Shown: one piece after another, positions 1 through 5,156 of the stretch | Layout of the letters: each line of letters begins with the position of its first letter | How positions within the stretch are numbered: position 1 is the first letter of the stretch | Origin: Gemmatimonadota bacterium | Lineage (GTDB): Bacteria > Latescibacterota > UBA2968 > UBA8231 | NCBI GenBank assembly: GCA_009845645.1 | Contig: VXZF01000677.1 | Coordinates: 1-5,156 of the forward strand | DNA: 5,156 bases | Direction of reading: 5' to 3' | Notes under the pieces: model-generated | The model's input: the letters and a program-made list of their open reading frames with translations, nothing else | The model's database searches: none | Told to the model about the DNA's origin: nothing | Program-made: the position numbers and the translations under genes

Positions 1-1089
1 GGTCCCAACGGTTCCCCTCCAGACAGCCGCGCCATCATCGACATCACCCGCCTCGCGCTCGAACTAGAAGTCGAGTTGCTCAAAAATACCGAGTTGGAAG
101 CCGAGGTGGAATTTGAGCACGGCGGGGCTGGAGCTGCGCTGGAATTGGAGTTTGAAGAATTTGGCGAGTTCGAGCAGGAAATCGAAAAAGGCGGCGAAGT
201 CATCGTCGAGGAGCTGGCCGTCGAGCGAAAATTCAGCGATGCCTTCCGCGTCCGCTTGGGGCATTTCTACGTCGCCGTGGGCCACTTGAGCCATCGCTAC
301 CATCCCGCCGATTTTTTCGGCTCCCAGCGCGCGGAAGCTGAGACCTCTATCATCCCGGCCCTCTGGCACGAGACCGGCGTGGAGGTCTCCGGGGCCTACC
401 GGGGCTGGCGCTACCAGCTACAGCTAGTCAACGGCTTGGACGCGACTGGTTTCAGCTCGCAAAACTGGATTGTCGGCGGCCACCAAAAGCGCTTTGAGAC
501 GATTCAGGCGACCAATATGGCTTGGGTCGCCCGGCTCGATTATGAGTTCGCGCCGCACTGTGTGCTGGGTATTTCTGGCTATCGCGGCGACAGCGCCGAC
601 AACCGCCCCAAGCCCGATATGGAAGGAATTGATGCGCACGTCTCCATCGTCGATGTGCACGGCAGCTTCGACTGGGGGCGGGTCCGCGCGCGCGGGTTAT
701 ACCTCTATGGATATCTGCAGAACGCCGCCCTCGTCAGCGCCCGCAACCGCACCCTATCGAACAATCTCGACGTCTTGCGCTCGCCAGTGGCCCGAGAGGC
801 GTATGCGGCCTTCGTCGAGGTCGGCTACGACGTCCTACCTTGGCTGGCCGCTCCCTCGCCCAACCGCTTGGACCTGTTCATCCGCTTAGACGCGTACGAC
901 AGCATGGCCGCGGTCCCGGACGAGACCTTTGACAATCCGCGCTTTGCGCGCCGGGTCTATACCTTGGGCGCTAACTACAACATGGAAGACACTGTAGTGC
1001 TCAAAGCCGATTACGCCATGCGGCGGCTGGGTGCCGCCCGCTTTAACCCTGAAAACACCCTGAGCTTGGGACTGGGATTTCAGTTTTAA
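1..1089 (+). CDS. Porin-like outer-membrane beta-barrel protein, 5'-truncated
   Basis: The frame is open from base 1 to the TAA at 1087-1089, giving 362 visible residues; the start and signal peptide lie upstream of the window. A TTG at 76 could be read as a start, but the frame continues unbroken upstream with the same composition and no Shine-Dalgarno precedes it. Seen: alternating polar/hydrophobic strands with aromatic residues, Gly/Asn turns, and a C-terminal ...LGLGFQF ending in Phe, the usual outer-membrane barrel assembly signal. Visible residues 21-75 are extremely Glu-rich (20 Glu, no Asp). Next comes a His-rich segment (about 88-123) containing GHFYVAVG and ALWHETGVEVSG, which resembles phosphate-selective-porin (OprO/OprP)-like barrels. 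That family assignment is from memory of motifs. Likely role: diffusion channel in the outer membrane. It lies 82 nt upstream of the imelysin gene and is probably co-transcribed with it, so a metal-related substrate is plausible but unproven. Confidence 0.8.
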   Translation, partial: GPNGSPPDSRAIIDITRLALELEVELLKNTELEAEVEFEHGGAGAALELEFEEFGEFEQEIEKGGEVIVEELAVERKFSDAFRVRLGHFYVAVGHLSHRYHPADFFGSQRAEAETSIIPALWHETGVEVSGAYRGWRYQLQLVNGLDATGFSSQNWIVGGHQKRFETIQATNMAWVARLDYEFAPHCVLGISGYRGDSADNRPKPDMEGIDAHVSIVDVHGSFDWGRVRARGLYLYGYLQNAALVSARNRTLSNNLDVLRSPVAREAYAAFVEVGYDVLPWLAAPSPNRLDLFIRLDAYDSMAAVPDETFDNPRFARRVYTLGANYNMEDTVVLKADYAMRRLGAARFNPENTLSLGLGFQF

Positions 1090-1155
1090 AAAAACATTCA
1101 CTGTGAAACCGGGCACTGGTGGAAGTCGCCTGTGCGCTGGATTTCAATCTTGACG

Positions 1156-1163
1156 AAAGGGAG
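1156..1163 (+). promoter_or_regulatory. Shine-Dalgarno of the imelysin gene
   Basis: AAAGGGAG lies 8 nt before the ATG at 1172. It fixes this start, which is also immediately followed by a clean lipoprotein signal peptide. Confidence 0.75.
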
Positions 1164-1171
1164 CTACTCTT

Positions 1172-2248
1172 ATGAAAACCATACTCTTGCGATTGGGGCT
1201 CGGACTAGCCGCTTGCAGTCTGCTGCTAGTTGCCGGCTGCGGCGACGACAGCGACGCGCCCACCGGGCCGGCCGAGGCTGAGTTCGACTTTGGGCCCATC
1301 TTGAGCAACTTCACCGACAACGTCGTCATTGCCACGTACGCGGACTTGGACGAGCGGGCCGGCGAACTGCTCGCCGCAATCGAGGCTCTGCGCAGCGATA
1401 CCACGCCTGAAAACCTCAGCGCTGCTCGCAACGCTTGGGTAGCCACGCGCATCCCCTGGGAAGCCAGCGAGGGATTTCTCTTTGGGCCAGTGGACTTCAA
1501 CGGCTACGATCCAGCGCTCGACAGTTGGCCGGTCAACCGCACGGACTTGGACGGAGTATTGGCCAGCGACAACGACTTGACGACCGCGTACGTGAACAGT
1601 CTGGACGGAACCCTCAAGGGCTTCCACACCATTGAGTACCTGCTCTTTGACGAAGGAGGCAGCAAAACCGCGGCCGATTTCACCGAGCGCGAGTTCGCCT
1701 ATCTGATCGCCACGACCCAAGATCTAAAGGCTACTACCAGCGACCTGCACACGAGTTGGATCTCCTCCGGTGGCAACTTTGGCCAAAAGGTCCGCAATGC
1801 CGGTAGTGGCAGCGACGCGTATCCGTCCGCCCAGTCGGCCGTCCAGGAAATGGTCGGCGGCATGATCGGCATCTGCGACGAGGTGGCCAACGGCAAAATC
1901 GCCGACCCCTTCGTCGAGCAAGATACCCGCCTTGTCGAGTCCCAGTTTAGTTTCAACTCTATTGCCGACTTCCAGAACAACCTCCGCAGCGTCCTGCACG
2001 TCTATACGGGCGACTACGCGGGCACCGGCCCGGGCTTGGACGAATTCATCCGCCAAGCCGACGCCGACCTCGATCAACGGCTCAAAGAGGAAATCCAAAC
2101 GGCCATCAACGAGATCGGCCGCATCCAGTACCCCTTCCGCGATGCCATTGCCTCGGATCGGGACCAAATCGAAAAGGCGCAGGCCGCGGTAGCCAAAGTC
2201 CAGCAAACCTTGGAAGAAAACATCCTGCCGCTGGTATTAGGTAATTAA
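1172..2248 (+). CDS. Imelysin-family lipoprotein (putative iron-binding/uptake protein)
   Basis: This 358-residue protein starts with a lipoprotein signal peptide: Lys2 and Arg7, a Leu/Ala-rich core, and lipobox LVAGC with Cys23 as the predicted lipidated residue, followed by Gly-Asp-Asp. The mature part shows imelysin (peptidase M75-like) landmarks: AWVATRIPWEASEGFLFGPV at residues 88-107, GFHTIE at 150-155 (the GxHxxE motif, with His152 and Glu155 as putative metal ligands), and GTGPGLDEFI from 284. The C-terminal part is helical and charged. Length is normal for the family. Imelysins such as IrpA and the related EfeO domain are associated with iron uptake; a peptidase activity was proposed for the founding member but the His-x-x-Glu is now usually viewed as metal-binding. 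It acts anchored to a membrane facing periplasm or surface. It sits between a porin-like gene and a di-heme oxidoreductase, a recurrent type of neighbourhood for this family. No key residue is missing. Family identity is firm; the iron substrate is inferred. Confidence 0.94.
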   Translation: MKTILLRLGLGLAACSLLLVAGCGDDSDAPTGPAEAEFDFGPILSNFTDNVVIATYADLDERAGELLAAIEALRSDTTPENLSAARNAWVATRIPWEASEGFLFGPVDFNGYDPALDSWPVNRTDLDGVLASDNDLTTAYVNSLDGTLKGFHTIEYLLFDEGGSKTAADFTEREFAYLIATTQDLKATTSDLHTSWISSGGNFGQKVRNAGSGSDAYPSAQSAVQEMVGGMIGICDEVANGKIADPFVEQDTRLVESQFSFNSIADFQNNLRSVLHVYTGDYAGTGPGLDEFIRQADADLDQRLKEEIQTAINEIGRIQYPFRDAIASDRDQIEKAQAAVAKVQQTLEENILPLVLGN

Positions 2249-2256
2249 ACTCGTTG

Positions 2257-2277
2257 TCACGCCTAAAGGCGCGGTGA
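2257..2277 (+). promoter_or_regulatory. Small hairpin overlapping the ribosome binding site of the di-heme oxidoreductase gene
   Basis: TCACGCC at 2257-2263 can pair with GGC (2268-2270) and GTGA (2274-2277) around a TAAA loop, with GCG left as a bulge. A simpler CGCC-TAAA-GGCG stem (2260-2271) is an alternative. The extended form covers GGTGA at 2273-2277, the best Shine-Dalgarno for the ATG at 2286 (8-nt spacer). It begins only 8 nt after the imelysin stop, so terminating ribosomes could influence its folding. Short and possibly accidental. Confidence 0.3.
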
Positions 2278-2285
2278 AGCTCGCA

Positions 2286-3677
2286 ATGAACATTACCCGT
2301 ACGTCCATACTTTATATGGGCCTCCTAACTACGCTTACCCACTGCGGCGACGACCGGGGGTTAGATCCGACTCCCGTGCAGGACGACCGCGCCCTGTCCG
2401 GCGGGGCAGCGACGGTCTTTGACGCCAGTAGTTTGGCGTTTGAAAATCCCATCCCCTCTTTGGATGGGATGGACCTGGACCGCTTCTTGGCCGGAGACGC
2501 GGCCTTTGAACAGGTCTTTGTCACCTCGCCGGCCGAAGTGGGGCACGGTCTAGGGCCGGTTTTCAATCAGACCTCGTGTGTGGGCTGCCACGCCCGCGAT
2601 GGCCGGGGGCGCGAGGGGTTTGGCGAGGTCTCCCCTTTTATCGGCTCTATGCTCATGCGAGTCAGCCTGCCCGGCACCAATCCCGAAGTGCCCGGGGGTC
2701 CGCAGCCCGTACTGGGCTTTGGCGAACAGATCGGGGACCGCGCCGTTTTCGGGGTCGCACCTGAAGCGCGGATCGACGTCACCTACTTTGAGGAGACCCG
2801 CCATTTTGCCGACGGTGCAACATACTCCCTGCGCTTTCCGGTTTACGACGTAGTGGAGACCTATCAGCCATTGCCAGCGGATGTCCTGTTCTCGCCGCGC
2901 ATGGCTCCGCCGGTTTTTGGCCGCGGCCTGCTCGAAGCCATCCCCGAAGAGACTATTTTGGCGCTGGCCGACCCCGGCGACAGCGATGGCGATGGCATAT
3001 CCGGCCGACCCAATCGGGTGTACAACTTTCGCACGCAACAGACTGAATTGGGCCGCTTTGGCCTCAAGGCCAACAATCCCGACCTATTGCAGCAGGTCGC
3101 CGGGGCCTACCAACAGGACATGGGGATCACCAGTCCCTATTTCCCCGAGGAATCTACGATCGGCCAGTCGCAAATGGACGACCACCAAGACGACCCTGAA
3201 ATCGGCCAAGAGACGCTGGATATCAACACCTTTTACGTGCAAACCCTAGCGGTGCCCGCCCGCCGCAACATCGACGATCCGCAGGCTTTACGCGGCGAAG
3301 AAGTCTTTGCGGCGGCCCAGTGTTCGGGGTGCCATATCCCCACCCTGCAGACGGGCCACCACGAGATTGCGGCCCTAGCCAACCAGACCATTCATCCCTA
3401 CACGGATCTGCTATTGCACGATATGGGAGAAGAGTTGGCCGACGACCGTCCCGATTTTGAGGCCGATGGCCGCGAATGGCGCACGCCGCCGCTGTGGGGC
3501 ATTGGCCTGACGGCAACGGTCAACGGCATTCCAGCGTACCTGCACGACGGACGGGCGCGCACGCTGATGGAAGCCATCATGTTCCACGGCGGCGAGGCGG
3601 AAATAGCGCGGGAATATGTGCGCCAACTAGACCAGAGCGACCGGGACGCGCTCGTGGCCTTTTTGCAGTCGCTGTGA
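2286..3677 (+). CDS. Di-heme oxidoreductase, DHOR/DUF1111 family (MauG/cytochrome c peroxidase-like), probable lipoprotein
   Basis: I chose ATG 2286 (463 residues) because GGTGA lies 8 nt upstream. A GTG at 2274 would add four residues but has only AAAGG 4 nt before it. The N-terminus is a short hydrophobic signal with LTHC (Cys20) followed by Gly-Asp-Asp. This is lipoprotein-like, although His before the Cys is unusual. Two c-type haem sites are visible: CVGCH at 98-102 and CSGCH at 346-350. Between them, an acidic loop (Asp229 to Gly240, with DSDGDGISG) looks like a Ca-binding loop. The C-terminal half carries family landmarks: HDMGEELAD from His378 (Met380 a possible haem ligand), WRTPPLWG at 398-405, LHDGRART at 419-426 and FHGGEA at 433-438. 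Length is normal and both haem motifs are intact. The enzyme should act outside the cytoplasm and needs cytochrome c maturation. Substrate is unknown; next to an imelysin, a role in metal redox chemistry is the leading inference. Confidence 0.95.
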   Translation: MNITRTSILYMGLLTTLTHCGDDRGLDPTPVQDDRALSGGAATVFDASSLAFENPIPSLDGMDLDRFLAGDAAFEQVFVTSPAEVGHGLGPVFNQTSCVGCHARDGRGREGFGEVSPFIGSMLMRVSLPGTNPEVPGGPQPVLGFGEQIGDRAVFGVAPEARIDVTYFEETRHFADGATYSLRFPVYDVVETYQPLPADVLFSPRMAPPVFGRGLLEAIPEETILALADPGDSDGDGISGRPNRVYNFRTQQTELGRFGLKANNPDLLQQVAGAYQQDMGITSPYFPEESTIGQSQMDDHQDDPEIGQETLDINTFYVQTLAVPARRNIDDPQALRGEEVFAAAQCSGCHIPTLQTGHHEIAALANQTIHPYTDLLLHDMGEELADDRPDFEADGREWRTPPLWGIGLTATVNGIPAYLHDGRARTLMEAIMFHGGEAEIAREYVRQLDQSDRDALVAFLQSL

Positions 3678-3721
3678 TTGCGGGTTTACAGAAAGAAAGA
3701 CGTAACAAGTTAGTACGACGC

Positions 3722-3727
3722 TATAAC
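3722..3727 (+). promoter_or_regulatory. Possible -10 element upstream of the TonB receptor leader
   Basis: TATAAC differs from the TATAAT consensus at one position and would place transcription start near 3734, just before the first leader hairpin. No good -35 is found 16-18 nt upstream; TTTACA at 3685-3690 is too far away. The site rests on one hexamer and the assumption of sigma70-like recognition. Confidence 0.25.
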
Positions 3728-3742
3728 GCATAAATAAAAAGA

Positions 3743-3780
3743 GGCTATTGGCTGCGCCTGCCAGCACTTCGCCAATAGCC
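3743..3780 (+). repeat. Perfect 10-bp inverted repeat, leader hairpin 1
   Basis: GGCTATTGGC (3743-3752) and GCCAATAGCC (3771-3780) are exact reverse complements separated by an 18-nt loop. On the + strand no T-run follows. On the - strand the stem is followed directly by TCTTTTTATTTA, so it would look like an intrinsic terminator for leftward transcription, yet no leftward gene lies to its right in this window. It may help end the upstream operon, act bidirectionally, or be the first domain of a structured leader for the receptor gene. Confidence 0.6.
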
Positions 3781-3799
3781 CGTCGAGAACTCAGCACCA

Positions 3800-3850
3800 A
3801 TATGCATCCGAACCGGTGTGCACCGGCCCGGGCATATCCGAGCTTTTTTT
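3800..3850 (+). terminator. Imperfect long hairpin with T7 tract: terminator/attenuator before the TonB receptor gene
   Basis: Three stem blocks stack: ATATGC (3800-3805) with GCATAT (3832-3837), CCG (3808-3810) with CGG (3829-3831), and CCGGT (3813-3817) with ACCGG (3822-3826) closing a GTGC loop. They are interrupted only by a 2-nt bulge and a 2x2 internal loop. CCGAGC follows, then seven T residues (3844-3850). The 6-nt gap between stem and T-run is longer than ideal for an intrinsic terminator; CTC (3790-3792) with GAG (3840-3842) could extend the structure towards the T-run. The T-run ends 19 nt before the receptor start codon. It is either the operon terminator or, more likely given this position, a conditional attenuator. 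Confidence 0.5.
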
Positions 3851-3859
3851 GTCCTCTAT

Positions 3860-3865
3860 GAGGAA
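3860..3865 (+). promoter_or_regulatory. Shine-Dalgarno deciding the TonB receptor start
   Basis: GAGGAA lies 4 nt before the ATG at 3870 (GAGG alone gives a 6-nt spacer). An in-frame ATG at 3858 overlaps this site and has only the T-run and GTCCTC upstream, so 3870 is preferred. Confidence 0.6.
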
Positions 3866-3869
3866 CATA

Positions 3870-5156
3870 ATGACTGACACCCATGCGGTCAAAAAATCCG
3901 CAACACACAAAAAGACCTCTCCGTCTTGCTTGCATTGGATCTGGAAATTATTGCTGAGCGGCATCTGCCTAGCGCCTATCAGTCTAAGCGCCGCTCAAAT
4001 CGAAGGCATCATCACGGACGCCGACTCCGAGTGGCCCCTCGCCCACGCCAACGTCGCAGTCTCCACCGGCAAGGCGGGCACCATCACCGATTCGCTAGGG
4101 CGCTACGAGTTGAAACTGCCGCCGGGCCGCTACCGGGTCGAGGTCAGCATAATCGGCTACGCCACCCAGAGTCGGCAGATAGAACTACTCGCAGGACAAA
4201 ACCTGCAACTCGATTTTGCGCTCAAAGTACAAGCCCTGCCCCAAGCGGCCACGCTGATCACGGCGACCGGCAGACCTAAGTCCGCGGCGGCTCTAACCGT
4301 GCCGGTGGCAATCGTCCCCCGGGAAGCCATCGAACTGTCCAGCGCAGAGAATGTCGCGGGCCTGCTAGAAGATGTGGCTGGACTCAACGTGCATTCCTCG
4401 CTGTATGGCTACCTCGGATCTCCGTCCGGCGTCATGATCCAAGGCATCGATCCCAAGCGCATCCTGATCCTAGTCGATGGCGAGCGGGTGATCGGCGGTC
4501 CGGGCGGAGTGATCGATCTGGACAAGCTGCCCGTCAGCAATGTCGAACGAATCGAAGTAGTGAAGGGGCCGCATTCCGCCCTGTACGGCAGCGAGGCCAT
4601 GGGCGGAGTGGTCCACATCCTCACCCGCTCCCCGCAGGAACGAAGCGGCGACGTCCGGTTCAGCTTGGGGTCTGGAGGCTTGACCGCGCTCGAAGGCCAA
4701 GCGGCCCTGACGCGCTCCGACCTCTCCGCCTCCCTCACCGCCTCCAGAACGGCCCTCGAAGCCCTCGATCGCTCCCCAGAGGATCCCGACACCGACATCG
4801 ACGCCTACACCCAGCGCTTCACTCAGGGCAAACTGCGCTGGGAAGCGCGGCCCAACCTGTTGCTACAAGGCTCAGCGCGCTGGGTCTCGCAAAACGAGGA
4901 GGGGGTTTCCAGCCAGTACTTCGCCCCGCTCAATAAGACCTACGTATGGCGCTATCCCGATCAGATGCAGCGGGTAGACCTCGGGGCCGAGGCCGAGTGG
5001 CAGTGGGCTGAAGGAAGCACGGCCAATGCCGACGTCTTCCGCACCTATTTCGACAAGCTGAGTAGAGAGGAACTAATCGGCAGCCGCCAAGTGCGGGACC
5101 GGTCCACCGACAACGTGCTGACGAAGTACCAACTGCGCACCACCCACCTGTTGCGG
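3870..5156 (+). CDS. TonB-dependent outer-membrane receptor with N-terminal carboxypeptidase-regulatory-like domain, 3'-truncated
   Basis: The frame stays open to the last base, giving 429 residues; most of the barrel lies beyond the window. Residues 1-42 form a signal peptide with a long n-region holding several Lys, a hydrophobic core (about 27-39) and likely cleavage after Ala42 (SLSAA|Q). Residues about 44-118 form a carboxypeptidase-regulatory-like Ig-type domain (GIITDAD, Ala-Asn-Val, DSLGRYEL, PPGRYRVEVSIIGYA). ATLITATGR (127-135) sits where a TonB box is expected and resembles one. The plug follows to about 252, with ILILVDGERV (198-207) and IEVVKGPHSALYGSEAMGG (228-246), classic plug signatures. 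After that come barrel strands. Such receptors take up siderophores, haem, cobalamin, metals or glycans using TonB-ExbBD energy. The plug resembles BtuB/FepA/Cir-type receptors more than long SusC-type ones. Substrate is not readable from sequence; context with imelysin and DHOR genes favours an iron or other metal compound. It lies 192 nt after the DHOR gene behind a hairpin leader, so it may be separately regulated. Confidence 0.93.
   Translation, partial: MTDTHAVKKSATHKKTSPSCLHWIWKLLLSGICLAPISLSAAQIEGIITDADSEWPLAHANVAVSTGKAGTITDSLGRYELKLPPGRYRVEVSIIGYATQSRQIELLAGQNLQLDFALKVQALPQAATLITATGRPKSAAALTVPVAIVPREAIELSSAENVAGLLEDVAGLNVHSSLYGYLGSPSGVMIQGIDPKRILILVDGERVIGGPGGVIDLDKLPVSNVERIEVVKGPHSALYGSEAMGGVVHILTRSPQERSGDVRFSLGSGGLTALEGQAALTRSDLSASLTASRTALEALDRSPEDPDTDIDAYTQRFTQGKLRWEARPNLLLQGSARWVSQNEEGVSSQYFAPLNKTYVWRYPDQMQRVDLGAEAEWQWAEGSTANADVFRTYFDKLSREELIGSRQVRDRSTDNVLTKYQLRTTHLLR

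Noticed and set aside
76..78. TTG as the start of the porin-like gene
   Set aside because: The frame is open upstream to base 1 with similar coding character, there is no Shine-Dalgarno, and the protein would lack the signal peptide an outer-membrane barrel needs.
1090..1171. Terminator or promoter in the gap between porin and imelysin
   Set aside because: The A-run after the porin stop is not preceded by a stem of useful length, and no paired -35/-10 hexamers stand out; only the Shine-Dalgarno is supported.
1226..2206. Two back-to-back long open frames on the - strand (1226-1720 and 1724-2206), opposite the imelysin gene
   Set aside because: They mirror the codon bias of a firmly identified imelysin gene, show low-complexity Val/Gly/Asp-rich translations with no recognisable motif, and lack convincing start signals.
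2274..2276. GTG as the DHOR start
   Set aside because: The preceding AAAGG is only 4 nt away, while ATG 2286 has GGTGA at 8 nt and gives a normal short signal peptide. The difference is only four residues, so this is a preference rather than proof.
3678..3869. Cobalamin riboswitch or Fur box before the TonB receptor
   Set aside because: I could not find the conserved cobalamin core or a GATAATGATAATCATTATC-like palindrome by eye; an Rfam scan and a Fur matrix search would settle it.
3926..4279. A + strand open frame of 117 codons with a His/Arg-rich product
   Set aside because: It overlaps, in another frame, the signal peptide and carboxypeptidase-regulatory-like domain of the TonB receptor, whose frame is clearly the coding one.
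1..5156. CRISPR array, tRNA/rRNA, insertion sequence or integrase
   Set aside because: No regularly spaced repeats, RNA-gene signatures, terminal inverted repeats or transposase motifs were seen.

Overview
The window looks like part of a chromosome from a Gram-negative bacterium with an outer membrane. It encodes a beta-barrel protein ending in Phe, two putative lipoproteins and a TonB-dependent receptor. The DNA is fairly GC-rich. A carboxypeptidase-regulatory-like domain in front of the receptor plug is most common in Bacteroidota and related or uncultured phyla. The sequence alone does not allow a firm taxonomic call.

Layout: four genes, all on the + strand, with short gaps. (1) Bases 1-1089: the 3' part of a porin-like outer-membrane beta-barrel whose start lies outside the window. 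(2) 1172-2248: an imelysin-family lipoprotein with the GxHxxE motif. (3) 2286-3677: a di-heme oxidoreductase (DHOR/DUF1111, MauG/cytochrome c peroxidase-like) with two CxxCH haem sites and a probable lipid-anchored N-terminus. (4) 3870 to the window end: the N-terminal 429 residues of a TonB-dependent receptor (signal peptide, carboxypeptidase-regulatory-like domain, plug, start of barrel), cut by the window edge.

The gaps are 82 nt (porin to imelysin) and 37 nt (imelysin to DHOR), with no convincing terminator in either, so the first three genes are probably one operon. The 192-nt gap before the receptor gene is different. It holds a possible -10 element, a perfect 10-bp inverted repeat and a long imperfect hairpin followed by seven T residues that end 19 nt before the start codon. 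There is no room for a promoter between that T-run and the gene, so the gap looks like a conditional leader (attenuator or orphan riboswitch-like element) rather than a plain intergenic terminator.

Together the genes suggest an envelope system for metal, most likely iron, acquisition. Imelysin proteins (IrpA, EfeO-like) are linked to iron uptake, DHOR proteins are haem redox enzymes, and the porin and TonB receptor could supply passive and energised routes across the outer membrane. A functional parallel to EfeUOB (imelysin-like EfeO plus haem peroxidase EfeB) is attractive but inferred.
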